Source of the DNA: Myxacorys californica WJT36-NPBG1
Lineage (GTDB): Bacteria; Cyanobacteriota; Cyanobacteriia; Leptolyngbyales; Leptolyngbyaceae
Assembly: GCA_019359315.1 (NCBI GenBank)
Contig: JAHHHO010000015.1
Location: 31,103-95,102 of the forward strand
DNA length: 64,000 nt
Direction: 5' to 3'
Below the pieces are notes generated by a model. It was not told where the DNA came from. It ran no database searches and saw only the letters and a list, made by a program, of their open reading frames with translations. The stretch's first letter is position 1. Every line of letters begins with the position of its first letter. The position numbers and the translations under genes are program-made. Below are positions 8,584 to 17,279 of this stretch, in pieces.

Positions 8584-11103
8584 ATGTTAGAATCACCCTA
8601 CCGGCACGCAGCAGGTAAATGGAAAAACGCCATGTTTGAACGCTTCACAGAAAAAGCCATCAAGGTCATTATGTTAGCTCAGGAGGAAGCACGCCGCCTG
8701 GGTCATAACTTTGTCGGTACAGAACAGATCCTCCTGGGTCTAATCGGAGAAGGAACTGGCGTCGCCGCCAAAGTCCTTAAATCGATGGGCGTCAACCTCA
8801 AGGACGCTCGGATCGAAGTAGAGAAGATTATCGGTCGAGGATCGGGCTTTGTGGCAGTGGAAATTCCGTTTACGCCACGGGCAAAGCGCGTTCTAGAACT
8901 CTCCCTTGAGGAAGCCCGCCAGTTAGGACACAACTACATTGGCACTGAACACCTGCTTCTAGGGCTGATTCGAGAAGGTGAAGGAGTCGCTGCCAGAGTG
9001 CTTGAAAATCTGGGAGTTGACCTCTCGAAGGTCCGGACTCAAGTGATCCGAATGCTGGGCGAAACTGCCGAGGTTTCCTCGGGAGGTAGCCAAGGACGAA
9101 CCAAAACTCCGACCCTCGACGAGTTTGGCTCGAACCTCACGCAACTTGCCGCTGATGGAAAGCTTGATCCCGTTGTGGGTCGCCAAAAAGAAATTGAACG
9201 AGTGATTCAAATCCTTGGTCGCCGGACAAAGAACAATCCAGTGCTAATTGGTGAGCCTGGAGTGGGTAAAACCGCGATCGCAGAAGGTCTCGCTCAACGG
9301 ATTGCCAACGACGATATTCCAGACATTCTGGAAGATAAGCGCGTCGTCACCCTTGATATTGGTCTGCTCGTGGCAGGAACCAAATATCGGGGTGAATTTG
9401 AAGAACGCCTCAAGAAGATCATGGACGAGATCCGCTCTGCCGGAAACGTCATCTTGGTCATCGACGAAGTTCACACCCTGATCGGTGCGGGCGCTGCCGA
9501 AGGCGCGATCGATGCCGCTAATATCCTTAAGCCAGCTTTGGCGCGGGGTGAATTGCAGTGCATTGGAGCCACCACGCTCGATGAGTATCGCAAGCACATC
9601 GAACGGGATGCTGCCCTAGAGCGTCGTTTCCAACCCGTTATGGTTGGTGAACCCTCGGTGGATGAAACCATCGAAATTCTGCGGGGTCTGCGCGAGCGCT
9701 ACGAGCAGCACCACAAGCTGAAGATTTCGGATGAAGCGGTGGATGCGGCAGCGAAACTGTCCGATCGCTATATTTCCGATCGCTTCTTGCCCGATAAAGC
9801 GATTGACCTGATCGACGAAGCGGGTTCCCGCGTTCGACTGATCAACTCACAGTTACCACCTGCCGCTAAAGAACTCGATCGCGAACTGCGTCAAGTCTTA
9901 AAAGACAAAGATGACGCGGTACGCTCGCAGAACTTTGACAAAGCAGGCGAACTGCGCGATCGCGAAATGGAGATCAAAACCGAGATTCGAGCAATCGCTC
10001 AAACTCGTAAGACCGAATCGACGGGCGAAGACGCTCAGCCGCTTGTGACGGAAGAGGACATTGCGCAGATCGTAGCATCTTGGACGGGTGTTCCGGTGAA
10101 TAAGCTCACCGAATCTGAGTCTGAGAAGTTGCTGCACATGGAAGACACCCTGCACACCCGCCTGATTGGTCAAGACGAAGCGGTGAAAGCCGTATCGCGG
10201 GCGATTCGCCGGGCTCGGGTTGGTTTGAAGAATCCCAACCGCCCGATCGCCAGCTTTATCTTCTCTGGTCCTACCGGGGTTGGTAAAACTGAGTTGACGA
10301 AGGCATTGGCAGCTTACTTCTTCGGATCTGAAGATGCCATGATTCGCCTTGACATGTCAGAGTTTATGGAGCGTCACACCGTTTCTAAACTGATCGGTTC
10401 GCCTCCTGGATATGTCGGTTACAACGAAGGCGGTCAGTTAACCGAAGCCGTTCGTCGTCGTCCTTATACCGTGGTGCTGTTCGACGAGATTGAGAAAGCG
10501 CACCCTGACGTGTTCAACATGCTGCTGCAAATCTTGGAAGATGGTCGTTTGACCGACGCCAAGGGACGCACCGTAGACTTCAAGAACACCTTGCTGATTA
10601 TGACCTCGAACATTGGTTCCAAGGTGATCGAGAAAGGCGGCGGTGGTTTGGGCTTCGAGTTCTCCGGTGAAGGCGAATCCGATTCTCAGTACAACCGCAT
10701 CCGGGCGCTAGTGAACGAAGAACTGAAGAACTACTTCCGGCCTGAGTTCCTTAACCGTCTCGATGAGATCATCGTCTTCCGTCAATTGAACAAGGAAGAG
10801 GTCAAAGAGATTGCAGTCATCATGCTGAATGATGTCTTCAAGCGCTTGCAGGAGCAAGGAATTACCCTCGAAGTCACCGAGAAGTTTAAAGACCGCTTGG
10901 TGGAAGAGGGCTACAATCCCAGCTATGGAGCGCGTCCACTGCGTCGTGCCATTATGCGACTGCTAGAGGATTCGTTGGCTGAGGAAATTCTGTCTGCCCG
11001 CATTAAAGATGGTGATACTGCCGTCGTCGATGTGGATGAGAGCGGACAGGTGAAGGTGATTCAGGGACAAGAGCGTGAGTTGTTGCCCCAAGCCGCCGAG
11101 TAG
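8584..11103 (+). CDS. clpC: ATP-dependent Clp protease ATP-binding subunit ClpC
   Basis: This Hsp100 unfoldase feeds substrates to the ClpP/R peptidase. From the ATG at 8584 it has 839 residues; the conserved region [11 protein letters not shown] begins at codon 17. Order: double Clp-N repeat (about 20-165), AAA-1 with [15 protein letters not shown], a middle region with a UVR-like coiled segment ([19 protein letters not shown]), AAA-2 with [14 protein letters not shown] and Walker [14 protein letters not shown], and the C-terminal D2-small domain. The UVR segment separates ClpC from ClpB and ClpA. A strong ribosome-binding site supports the upstream start, and a perfect hairpin terminator follows. 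Confidence 0.96.
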   Translation: MLESPYRHAAGKWKNAMFERFTEKAIKVIMLAQEEARRLGHNFVGTEQILLGLIGEGTGVAAKVLKSMGVNLKDARIEVEKIIGRGSGFVAVEIPFTPRAKRVLELSLEEARQLGHNYIGTEHLLLGLIREGEGVAARVLENLGVDLSKVRTQVIRMLGETAEVSSGGSQGRTKTPTLDEFGSNLTQLAADGKLDPVVGRQKEIERVIQILGRRTKNNPVLIGEPGVGKTAIAEGLAQRIANDDIPDILEDKRVVTLDIGLLVAGTKYRGEFEERLKKIMDEIRSAGNVILVIDEVHTLIGAGAAEGAIDAANILKPALARGELQCIGATTLDEYRKHIERDAALERRFQPVMVGEPSVDETIEILRGLRERYEQHHKLKISDEAVDAAAKLSDRYISDRFLPDKAIDLIDEAGSRVRLINSQLPPAAKELDRELRQVLKDKDDAVRSQNFDKAGELRDREMEIKTEIRAIAQTRKTESTGEDAQPLVTEEDIAQIVASWTGVPVNKLTESESEKLLHMEDTLHTRLIGQDEAVKAVSRAIRRARVGLKNPNRPIASFIFSGPTGVGKTELTKALAAYFFGSEDAMIRLDMSEFMERHTVSKLIGSPPGYVGYNEGGQLTEAVRRRPYTVVLFDEIEKAHPDVFNMLLQILEDGRLTDAKGRTVDFKNTLLIMTSNIGSKVIEKGGGGLGFEFSGEGESDSQYNRIRALVNEELKNYFRPEFLNRLDEIIVFRQLNKEEVKEIAVIMLNDVFKRLQEQGITLEVTEKFKDRLVEEGYNPSYGARPLRRAIMRLLEDSLAEEILSARIKDGDTAVVDVDESGQVKVIQGQERELLPQAAE

Positions 11104-11120
11104 TGAATTTCTAGAAGATT

Positions 11121-11168
11121 AAAAATAAAAGCGGCAGAGAGTCAAACCTCTCTGCCGCTTTTATTTTC
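11121..11168 (+). terminator. Rho-independent terminator of clpC
   Basis: A perfect 20-bp stem (11122-11141 with 11148-11167; GC-rich core GCGGCAGAGAG/CTCTCTGCCGC) closes a 6-base loop. The descending arm runs into T-rich sequence. It starts 18 bp after the clpC stop. The A/T flanks pair as well, so it could work on both strands. Confidence 0.9.
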
Positions 11169-11392
11169 CACTTTCTTAAATAATTTATCGATCTTAAAAA
11201 AACTGGAAAAACCTGCGAATTATACTGCTCAGAAATAGAATAAGGCTTACTGCTGTTCTTTGAGTGGTAAAGCATATATCTCTACTGCAATAGAAGCTAG
11301 AAATAAACGTTCTCCTACAAGCTTGTAACGTGTTCAGTTAAGAACATTGTAGTGTTGACCATTTAGATAAAAGTTGAGGGATAAAGCGTCTT

Positions 11393-11812
11393 ATGGCAAA
11401 CGGTGGATTTTGGGCAGACTTTAAAAAGTTTCTGATGCAAGGCAATGTCATTGATTTAGCCGTTGCCGTTATCATCGGGGCTGCGTTTAGCAAAATTGTT
11501 GATTCGCTAGTCACAGATGTGATTACGCCAGCTATTATCGGTCCTGCAATGCAAGCCGCAGGGGTTGATAGGTTAGAGAATTTTGTGGTTGGTAATGGCA
11601 TTAAAATCGGCGTATTTTTAGCGGCAGTGATCAACTTTGTGATCATTGCCTCTGTCATTTTCATTCTGATTCGGGCAATTGAAAAAGCAAGACGGAGATT
11701 TTTTCTTCAAGAAGCCGTGGAAGAAGCTGCTCCAGCCGATCCGATTGTGCTTTCTCAAGAGCGGTTGACAGGCGCGATCGAGCATCTCACATCTACTTTA
11801 GAGCGGCGCTAA
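11393..11812 (+). CDS. mscL: Large-conductance mechanosensitive channel MscL
   Basis: This 139-residue inner-membrane pentamer opens under membrane tension to release solutes on hypo-osmotic shock. The N-terminal amphipathic helix and TM1 carry the signature GNVIDLAVAVIIGAAFSKIV. TM2 is IGVFLAAVINFVIIASVIFILIR, followed by a basic cluster (EKARRR) and a C-terminal helical tail that bundles in the cytoplasm. The length is normal. A hairpin terminator shared with the convergent downstream gene follows. Confidence 0.95.
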   Translation: MANGGFWADFKKFLMQGNVIDLAVAVIIGAAFSKIVDSLVTDVITPAIIGPAMQAAGVDRLENFVVGNGIKIGVFLAAVINFVIIASVIFILIRAIEKARRRFFLQEAVEEAAPADPIVLSQERLTGAIEHLTSTLERR

Positions 11813-11832
11813 GCTCGTAATAGCCAATATCT

Positions 11833-11881
11833 AAACGCTCCGCCCTCTGCCTTTACTTCACTGACAGAGGACGGAGCGTTT
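11833..11881. terminator. Bidirectional hairpin between mscL and a convergent gene
   Basis: The inverted repeat 11833-11849 / 11865-11881 (AAACGCTCCG and CCTCTG arms, one internal C-A mismatch) encloses a 15-base loop. It lies between two convergent stop codons, which fits shared termination. The U-tract is short. Confidence 0.65.
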
Positions 11882-11912
11882 AAAGTCGAGCTGCGGGAGC
11901 TAGTTGCGGCAT

Positions 11913-12521
11913 TTAGGGAATTAAGTCATACACTCGCCGAACAAACTCGCTTTCTGTGATCGCTCCACGAAAGAACTGATTTTTAACCTGGCTTAAATCA
12001 CTTCTAAGTTTTCTTAGCGATTCAAGTTCTGAGGGAGACGGAGTTGGGCTAGGTGAAGGGGTTTGAATGGCGCGGGCATCGGCATCTAGCTGGCGACGAA
12101 CGGAGATCGCCGCAATACCTGTGACTGGAAATCGTCGATTGCGCTGATAAACCTTGACAATACTATAAGTTTCGCGACGGTAGTTGCCTGTAATCGGCAG
12201 AGATAGCCCAGTGACGATCTTGAGATTGTTTTGAAGAATTTTTACGGTTTTCTCGACGGTCGCTCGCAGGTCAACTCCGTCTTTACCATCGGGAGTGAGG
12301 TTTGCATCCTGCTGAAACTGCGCGATCGCGGCTTGAGTATAGGTTTCGACATACTCCAGTCCGCGCAGTGCAGTTGTAGCACAATCGATATTTCCTAAGA
12401 CATCGCGATCGCAGGCGTTGAAATTATTTCCCAGTCCATCTAATCCGCGTGGACCTAAGTAGTAGCCTAACCCGTCTAGATTTTCCCTGAGATCGACGAG
12501 AGACAATGGCATAACGTTCAA
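11913..12521 (-). CDS. Putative peptidoglycan-binding-like protein, function unknown
   Basis: The protein has 202 residues and no clear signal peptide. Two segments resemble degenerate PG_binding_1 repeats: LRENLDGLGYYLGP with AAIAQFQQDANLTPDGKDG, and VKILQNNLKIVTG with SIVKVYQRNRRFPVTGIA. Both follow the L-x(2)-LGYY...FQ/YQ...G-x-DG pattern of that three-helix domain. A Pro/Thr/Ser linker (TPSPSPTPSPSE) leads to a short helical C-terminus (LRKLRSDLSQVKNQFFRGAITESEF). I infer a wall-associated or wall-sensing role from this resemblance only; the domain call is tentative. Confidence 0.55.
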   Translation of the reverse strand: MNVMPLSLVDLRENLDGLGYYLGPRGLDGLGNNFNACDRDVLGNIDCATTALRGLEYVETYTQAAIAQFQQDANLTPDGKDGVDLRATVEKTVKILQNNLKIVTGLSLPITGNYRRETYSIVKVYQRNRRFPVTGIAAISVRRQLDADARAIQTPSPSPTPSPSELESLRKLRSDLSQVKNQFFRGAITESEFVRRVYDLIP

Positions 12522-13180
12522 TCCTTTCTGAACTGGTAGATGGTCTAGAGAAGAATGATAAATCCCAGCGTTACAGATTTACCGCTAATTGAAGACTACT
12601 TTATACACTGTCGAAAGGGACTTTAGCATCATTTCTAGCGATTGATAGGAAGTTTCTTGCTCCTAAGGCAGCGTTGCTTCGCGCCGTTGAAATGTTCCTT
12701 CATACTGATGGACAGTTTCTTCGCAGAGATGGACAGTTTCTTTGGGTCAATAGGAATGCTTCTTCATACTGATGGACAGTTTCTTCGCACGAATGGGCAG
12801 CTTCTTTGCATGGATGGACAGTTTCTTCGCACGGATGGACAGTTTCTTCACGCTGATCGAATGGTTCTGTTTTATAGATGTTCATTGCTTCCCTCCTTCC
12901 CATTTGTGAATCTCCGGCGTGTAAGTTTTTATACATTGTGCTTTCTTAATTACTTTGGGGAACTGTGCTGGTAGGTTGTTGCACACTCTTTCAAGGATGA
13001 TGATAAAGATCTACTGAAGGGATAGAAGCCCACTTTGTTAATGGGGCTACTATACGGATGAAGCTCTGTATGAACTGCTGCACAGAATTGGTACAGCGAT
13101 CGCTGTCTGTCTAATCAATTGTTACCGCGTTCTAGTTTTGGGAATTCTACGAGAGCTTAACTATTGAATTTCCAGTCAAG
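12522..13180. other. Non-coding stretch carrying a 21-bp tandem array
   Basis: About 660 bp without a convincing gene. Its main content is the 21-bp tandem repeat at 12686-12876, annotated separately. The rest (12522-12685 and 12877-13180) is AT-rich, and I see no RNA gene or hairpin terminator there. Confidence 0.5.
12686..12876. repeat. 21-bp minisatellite-like tandem array
   Basis: Units start GATGGACAGTTTCTTC and end with five variable bases, often GCACG. Clear copies start at 12707, 12728, 12771, 12792, 12813 and 12834. Degenerate units are at 12686-12706, 12749-12770 and after 12854. Because the period is a multiple of three, short frames stay open through it on both strands and produce heptapeptide repeats such as CEETVHP on the minus strand. 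There is no supporting start signal, so I treat it as a DNA repeat. Confidence 0.85.
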
Positions 13181-13750
13181 ATGTATACAAGAGAATGGTT
13201 GGTAACTAGAACTCGCTTTTACCAAAGTTTCGGTTTCTTTGCAGATTACGCGGATCTATCTGATGAAGAACTTGCTGATCAGATCATCCGTCTACGTCAA
13301 GTGGAAACAGAAAGGGAAATCGCCAAACTTTTTCATGAGGGGCATGACTGGTTACTTCTAAAACTTGATGCAAAGAGAGTTTTGAGTACTGCTACAGATA
13401 TTCTCTATGCTGAAGAACCGCCAGATTACAATTTTGATACTTTCGTAGAGACGATCCAACAACTAGGCTCTATTTCTCGCGGCGCTTTCATTCCGCAAAA
13501 TATACGAGAAGCAGAGCCTAGTGTAATTGAATTTGTCCTCAATGGGCAAAGCTTCTCTTTTGTTCCTGAAGGTCCGCCTGATGATCCGCTTATTCTCGTT
13601 AGTCAAATCAATCCAATGATCGTAGAGACTGGTTATCAATTCAAGCAATGGGACTTGTCTCCAGACGTGTTCATTTTTGCGATGACAGTAGAAGAGGTAG
13701 AGCGGCTGGGATGGAGATTTCTTCCTGATCGATGGATGTTCAATGAGTAA
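13181..13750 (+). CDS. Hypothetical protein
   Basis: This 189-residue acidic soluble protein begins MYTREWLVTRTRFYQSFGFFADYADLSDEELADQI with no signal or membrane segment. I do not recognise the family. The frame is long and the codon use is ordinary, so it is probably real. The central region (LNGQSFSFVPEGPPDDPL) and the C-terminus (DVFIFAMTVEEVERLGWRFLP) look globular. It lies upstream of an aspartic-protease gene pair with a ~100-bp gap, so co-transcription is possible but not evident. Confidence 0.6.
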   Translation: MYTREWLVTRTRFYQSFGFFADYADLSDEELADQIIRLRQVETEREIAKLFHEGHDWLLLKLDAKRVLSTATDILYAEEPPDYNFDTFVETIQQLGSISRGAFIPQNIREAEPSVIEFVLNGQSFSFVPEGPPDDPLILVSQINPMIVETGYQFKQWDLSPDVFIFAMTVEEVERLGWRFLPDRWMFNE

Positions 13751-13848
13751 ATTATGTCGCTAGCCTACATCAAGGAGGATATTGGCTACGTCCCAAATTC
13801 GTGCTCCAAGCTAAAATGAAAGGGGTGAGTCGCAACGAGGACAAGCCT

Positions 13849-14124
13849 ATGGCAGTTAGACAACGACGTTACAGCAAAGAAGAGTTAGCCCAACGGGGGC
13901 AGGAACTCTACGAGTCTGGTATTCGGCAGCAGGTCGAAGCGGGCAACGATGGCAAAATTGTGGCGATCGACATCGAAACTGGAGATTTTGAAGTTGGTGA
14001 CACGATCATCGCTGCAACTGATCGGCTATTTGAACGCAATCCTGATGCTCAACCTTGGGGGATTCGGATCGGGCACCGCGCCGTCTATCATTTTGGATCG
14101 CGGAGTCTGAAAAAGAATCAATGA
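13849..14124 (+). CDS. Small partner protein of a retropepsin-like protease gene
   Basis: The start is the ATG at 13849 (MAVRQRRYSKEELAQRG), preceded by a purine-rich stretch; an upstream in-frame GTG extension has no support. The product has 91 residues. A basic helical N-terminus is followed by an acidic part (GKIVAIDIETGDFEVGDTII) and a tail with GIRIGHRAVYHFGSRS. Its stop overlaps the next start (ATGA), so the two are translationally coupled. Small proteins of this type recur before cyanobacterial clan AA aspartic protease genes. That recurrence is recalled knowledge, and the function is unknown. Confidence 0.72.
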   Translation: MAVRQRRYSKEELAQRGQELYESGIRQQVEAGNDGKIVAIDIETGDFEVGDTIIAATDRLFERNPDAQPWGIRIGHRAVYHFGSRSLKKNQ

Positions 14125-14489
14125 TTTGCGGAGTCGTAAATTTGCGTCGTGAAGCAACACTCCCCCTAGTGGTTGGTAACTCGTCTGGGCAACGGCAAGT
14201 CATCGATACCGTCATTGACACTGGATTCGATGTTTTTTTGTCTTTGCCATCTGAAGCGATTGTTCGCCTTGAATTGCCTTGGACTATTTCTAATACTGTG
14301 ACCTTGGGGGATGGCAGTCAAACCCTGTTTGATTTATATCGCGGGACTGTTATTTGGGATGGGCAATACCGCGAGATCGATATTGCAGAATCAGAAACGG
14401 AACCATTGCTCGGAATGGCGATGCTCTACGGTTATCGATTACAGGTTGATACTGTTGAGGGCGGCATCGTCAAAATTGCACCCTTGTGA
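14121..14489 (+). CDS. Clan AA (retropepsin-like) aspartic protease
   Basis: From the ATG at 14121, overlapping the previous stop by 4 bp, the protein has 122 residues: about the length of a single retropepsin domain, which must dimerise to form an active site. The catalytic-type motif is TVIDTGFDVFLSLP, a D-T-G triad, near residue 30. A later LLGMAMLYGYRLQVD corresponds to the hydrophobic-hydrophobic-G motif of pepsin-like folds. No transposon or phage genes lie nearby, so this is a cellular protease of unknown substrate. The coupled upstream protein is a candidate substrate or regulator. Confidence 0.75.
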   Translation: MICGVVNLRREATLPLVVGNSSGQRQVIDTVIDTGFDVFLSLPSEAIVRLELPWTISNTVTLGDGSQTLFDLYRGTVIWDGQYREIDIAESETEPLLGMAMLYGYRLQVDTVEGGIVKIAPL

Positions 14490-14695
14490 TCCTAAATTTA
14501 GAAGCAATCGGTAGGGTACGGTCTAACAATGCGACGGAGCGGCGAGCAAGGTCTTTTCGCGTCATTCTGGTCGAATCTATCGCCGTTCATCTTCATCGTT
14601 AGAGAGAATTTGAAGAACTGTCAAAGGTAGAATAGCGGAAGTACTTTGGTCAATCAGCGTTGCTCTCATCCGTAACGCTCACTGCAACTTCCTTT

Positions 14696-15262
14696 ATGAC
14701 TCACGAACCGACGACTGCTACGCCTACACCGTCTCCTACATGGAAAGTGTGGTGGGAAAATATTCAAATTCTGGTCATCGCGCTGATTTTGGCGCTGATG
14801 GTGCGATCGTATATCGCAGAGCCTCGATTTATTCCGTCTGACTCGATGATTCCGTCGCTGAGGATTGGCGATCGCTTAGTTGTCGAAAAGCTTTCGTATC
14901 GGTTCCGAAATCCAGAGATGGGCGAAATTGTCGTATTTGATCCACCCCCCCAGCTACAAGAACAGGGATATCTTAAAGATCAAGCCTTCATCAAGCGGAT
15001 CATTGGCGAACCCGGACAAACGGTTGAAGTGAAGAATGGCAAGGTTTTAATCAACAACGTGCAGGTGGAAGAACCCTACATTGCAGAACCCCCAAAATAT
15101 ACGCTGCGCCCAGTTCGAGTTCCTGAGAATAGCTTTTTTGTAATGGGAGACAATCGCAACAATAGCAATGATTCCCATGTGTGGGGATTTTTGCCGAAGG
15201 ACTATATTATTGGGCGAGCGTTATTTCGGTTCTTTCCGTTTGATCGAATCGGTGGCGTGTAG
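14696..15262 (+). CDS. lepB: Signal peptidase I
   Basis: This serine/lysine protease cleaves signal peptides from exported proteins. The ATG at 14696 gives 188 residues; the upstream TTG extension is unlikely. One transmembrane helix (IQILVIALILALMVRSYI) is followed by the catalytic serine in FIPSDSMIPSL (about Ser50), the catalytic lysine in AFIKRIIGEPG (about Lys100), and the conserved MGDNRNNSNDSHVWGF box. The active site faces the periplasm or lumen. The short Thr/Pro-rich N-terminus is cytoplasmic. Confidence 0.94.
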   Translation: MTHEPTTATPTPSPTWKVWWENIQILVIALILALMVRSYIAEPRFIPSDSMIPSLRIGDRLVVEKLSYRFRNPEMGEIVVFDPPPQLQEQGYLKDQAFIKRIIGEPGQTVEVKNGKVLINNVQVEEPYIAEPPKYTLRPVRVPENSFFVMGDNRNNSNDSHVWGFLPKDYIIGRALFRFFPFDRIGGV

Positions 15263-15374
15263 TGCTGGCAGCGGATTTTGTAACAGAGGAATACTGATTG
15301 GAAGCGAAACCTGCATCCGCTATCAAACGTTATCAAATCCATTGGTAATGTGATTGCCAATGTGTAAGTCCAAT

Positions 15375-15917
15375 CTAGAAATTCAAGTAATGCATTAACT
15401 CGGCTGTTACTTTGCTAGGTAACGATAGTCGTTCTTGCAGATCGACCACGTTTTTGTAATTGCCGTTGGTTATTCGGTTTCGTGCGATCGCGCGGGCTAA
15501 CACGGGCTTCATGACCGGAATTTGCGCTAACTCTTCTGGAGACGCCGTGTTCAAATTCACGCGCTGAATTTGAACCAAACTTTCTGGATCGTAATAACAA
15601 AATCTCATAATCGGTTCTAGTGGCTTGATGCGCTGAGCCGACATACCTAACGCAGCCGCAACATCTTCCGCACAGAAAAACTGAACTCCTGAGGTGCTCA
15701 GTTGGGTCAGCATCTTAGCTTGATGGATTGAAAGCCCTGGAAGTCGTAGCCAGTCATCCACATTTGCTTGATTGACATCAATTTGAATGCCAAGCGATAC
15801 TGCCAGTTTAATTTCTTCCAACGACTGGAATCGATAGTAAGGATCATTCTGAATTTGCGACTTCAGGGATTGAGCCGCTCCTCCTGAGCCAGACGTTAAC
15901 CAATTCAGAAAGCCCAT
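15375..15917 (-). CDS. Helix-hairpin-helix (ComEA-like) protein
   Basis: The protein has 180 residues. Two tandem helix-hairpin-helix regions are visible: VDDWLRLPGLSIHQAKML (about 55-75), and the ComEA-type NLNTASPEELAQIPVMKPVLARAIARNR (about 122-150), followed by NGNYKNVVDLQERL. These modules bind DNA non-specifically in ComEA and are structural in PsbU. No N-terminal signal peptide is evident (MGFLNWLTSGSGG), so a cytoplasmic role is likelier than DNA uptake. A TM2-SHOCT gene starts 27 bp upstream on the same strand, so the two are probably co-transcribed. Confidence 0.75.
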   Translation of the reverse strand: MGFLNWLTSGSGGAAQSLKSQIQNDPYYRFQSLEEIKLAVSLGIQIDVNQANVDDWLRLPGLSIHQAKMLTQLSTSGVQFFCAEDVAAALGMSAQRIKPLEPIMRFCYYDPESLVQIQRVNLNTASPEELAQIPVMKPVLARAIARNRITNGNYKNVVDLQERLSLPSKVTAELMHYLNF

Positions 15918-15943
15918 TTCCCTTCACTCTTACTGATTCACTC

Positions 15944-16351
15944 TTACTGAATCTTTTCTAGCAGCTTTCGCCGCTTCTGTTCAAATTCGTACTCCGAAAT
16001 CAAGCCATCTTCTCGCAGATGATCGAGATCTCGTAACGTCTCTGCGATCGTACTGACAGGCTCAGAGGCTTTTCCAAACATGCCAGCCCCCGCTTCCAAA
16101 AGCTCACCCTCGTTAAAATTCGCATCAAACTCATCGGGATTCTGAACTAAATAAAAGATCGCATCAAACACGCCCGCAATCCAGGCTGCTTTGCTTCCAG
16201 TTAGTGCAAATGCAACATAGATTAGGCACCACCAGCGCTGTCCTAAATAGAGTTTGTGCAACCCCGCAAGATGAAAGCCACCAAACATAGGAACCGCTCC
16301 TGCTAATGCCAAAAGTGCCGCAATTCTCCGACTTCTTGGTTTCGCTAACAT
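15944..16351 (-). CDS. TM2-domain protein with C-terminal SHOCT motif
   Basis: The protein has 135 residues. Two transmembrane segments with a short loop form a TM2 domain (GGFHLAGLHKLYLGQRWW, then LIYVAFALTGSKAAWIAGVFDAIFYL). The C-terminus ends in a SHOCT-like helix-turn-helix (LDHLREDGLISEYEFEQKRRKLL), a short oligomerisation motif often found at the ends of membrane proteins. The role is unknown. It lies just upstream of the helix-hairpin-helix gene on the same strand. Confidence 0.78.
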   Translation of the reverse strand: MLAKPRSRRIAALLALAGAVPMFGGFHLAGLHKLYLGQRWWCLIYVAFALTGSKAAWIAGVFDAIFYLVQNPDEFDANFNEGELLEAGAGMFGKASEPVSTIAETLRDLDHLREDGLISEYEFEQKRRKLLEKIQ

Positions 16352-16412
16352 GGCTGTCGATTTCGTCCGATTCTCCGGTTTACACGGCCTAAGTTAAGTA
16401 CATACAAGTTGA

Positions 16413-16787
16413 GTGCATAGAAGTATAGCCTCATCCTTGCAAGGCCCTAACGCTGATCGCCTTGATACTCTACCCCCTCAGAGTGCCACTATAGCGGATT
16501 TTGTTTTTAAAGTAGATTGCCCAACTGTACCCACCCTTGAGGATGGCCACCTATCGTCGTTGGTGCCTCAGAGTGACGTTGCCCAGCAGCTTATGCGCAA
16601 ACCTGTGCATGAAGTAGAAACCTTCTATGAACAAGCGATCGCAGGGGTCGTGGCGTCAGATGTTAAGCCTGTCGCTCAGTATAGTTTTAATCTGACGGAT
16701 CAGAGTGGCTCTGAGATTGATTATGCTCGAAGGCCTCAGCTTCAGGTAGTGAAAGCCCTACTTATCGTCAGTAGAGGGTTGCATTAA
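16413..16787 (+). CDS. Possible hypothetical protein, weak support
   Basis: This 124-codon frame starts with GTG in a 506-bp interval between divergent genes. I recognise no domain. The sequence is not low-complexity, and the middle (QLMRKPVHEVETFYEQAIAGVV) looks helical, but there is no strong ribosome-binding site. It may be a real lineage-specific gene or a chance frame. If it is not a gene, the interval holds nothing else I can identify. Confidence 0.3.
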   Translation: MHRSIASSLQGPNADRLDTLPPQSATIADFVFKVDCPTVPTLEDGHLSSLVPQSDVAQQLMRKPVHEVETFYEQAIAGVVASDVKPVAQYSFNLTDQSGSEIDYARRPQLQVVKALLIVSRGLH

Positions 16788-16857
16788 GATAAGCAATAGA
16801 GCCTGATTGAGATATTCCAATCAACTCCTATTCAGCTACTCAAGCCACTTTAGAGCA

Positions 16858-17175
16858 ATGGGATTTTTTGACTCCGAGATTGTCCAACAAGAAGCAAAGC
16901 AACTGTTCGATGATTATCAGTCGCTTGTAAACCTAGGCGGCAGCTATGGCAAGTTCGATCGCGAAGGCAAACTTCTGTTTATCGAGCAGATGGAAGCCAT
17001 TATGGATCGCTACAAAATTTTTATGAAACGCTTTGAGCTATCCGAAGATTTCACGGCTCAAATGACCGTTGAGCAGATGAAAACGCAGCTTAACCAATTT
17101 GGTATTACGCCACAACAAATGTTTGATCAGATGAATCAAACGTTGGCGCGGATGAAATCACAAATCGACAAATAA
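16858..17175 (+). CDS. DUF1825 family protein
   Basis: From the ATG at 16858 the protein has 105 residues: MGFFDSEIVQQEAKQLFDDY, then GGSYGKFDREGKLLFIEQME and ITPQQMFDQMNQTL. This matches DUF1825, a small helical family conserved in cyanobacteria. It has no membrane segment and its function is unknown. The upstream TTG extension is not conserved in the family. An inverted repeat after the stop may be a terminator shared with the convergent penicillin-binding protein gene. Confidence 0.82.
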   Translation: MGFFDSEIVQQEAKQLFDDYQSLVNLGGSYGKFDREGKLLFIEQMEAIMDRYKIFMKRFELSEDFTAQMTVEQMKTQLNQFGITPQQMFDQMNQTLARMKSQIDK

Positions 17176-17199
17176 GATTTTTTATAGAAAACAATTTTG

Positions 17200-17257
17200 A
17201 ATGGACGATTGAGCCTGACCGTTTTTGCTAAACGCCCAAGATGCTCGATCGTCCATT
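17200..17257. terminator. Possible bidirectional terminator hairpin
   Basis: Arms 17200-17214 (AATGGACGATTGAGC) and 17243-17257 pair over 15 bp with one G-T wobble around a 28-base loop. It lies between the convergent stops of the DUF1825 gene and the penicillin-binding protein gene. The loop is longer than usual, so this is moderate evidence. Confidence 0.5.
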
Positions 17258-17279
17258 TCTGTATTTGTTTAAGATCTGT

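Noticed and set aside
12642..12974. 110-codon plus-strand and 78-codon minus-strand frames over the 12.7 kb array
   Set aside because: Both are produced by the 21-bp repeat, and neither has a plausible start signal or non-repetitive domain.
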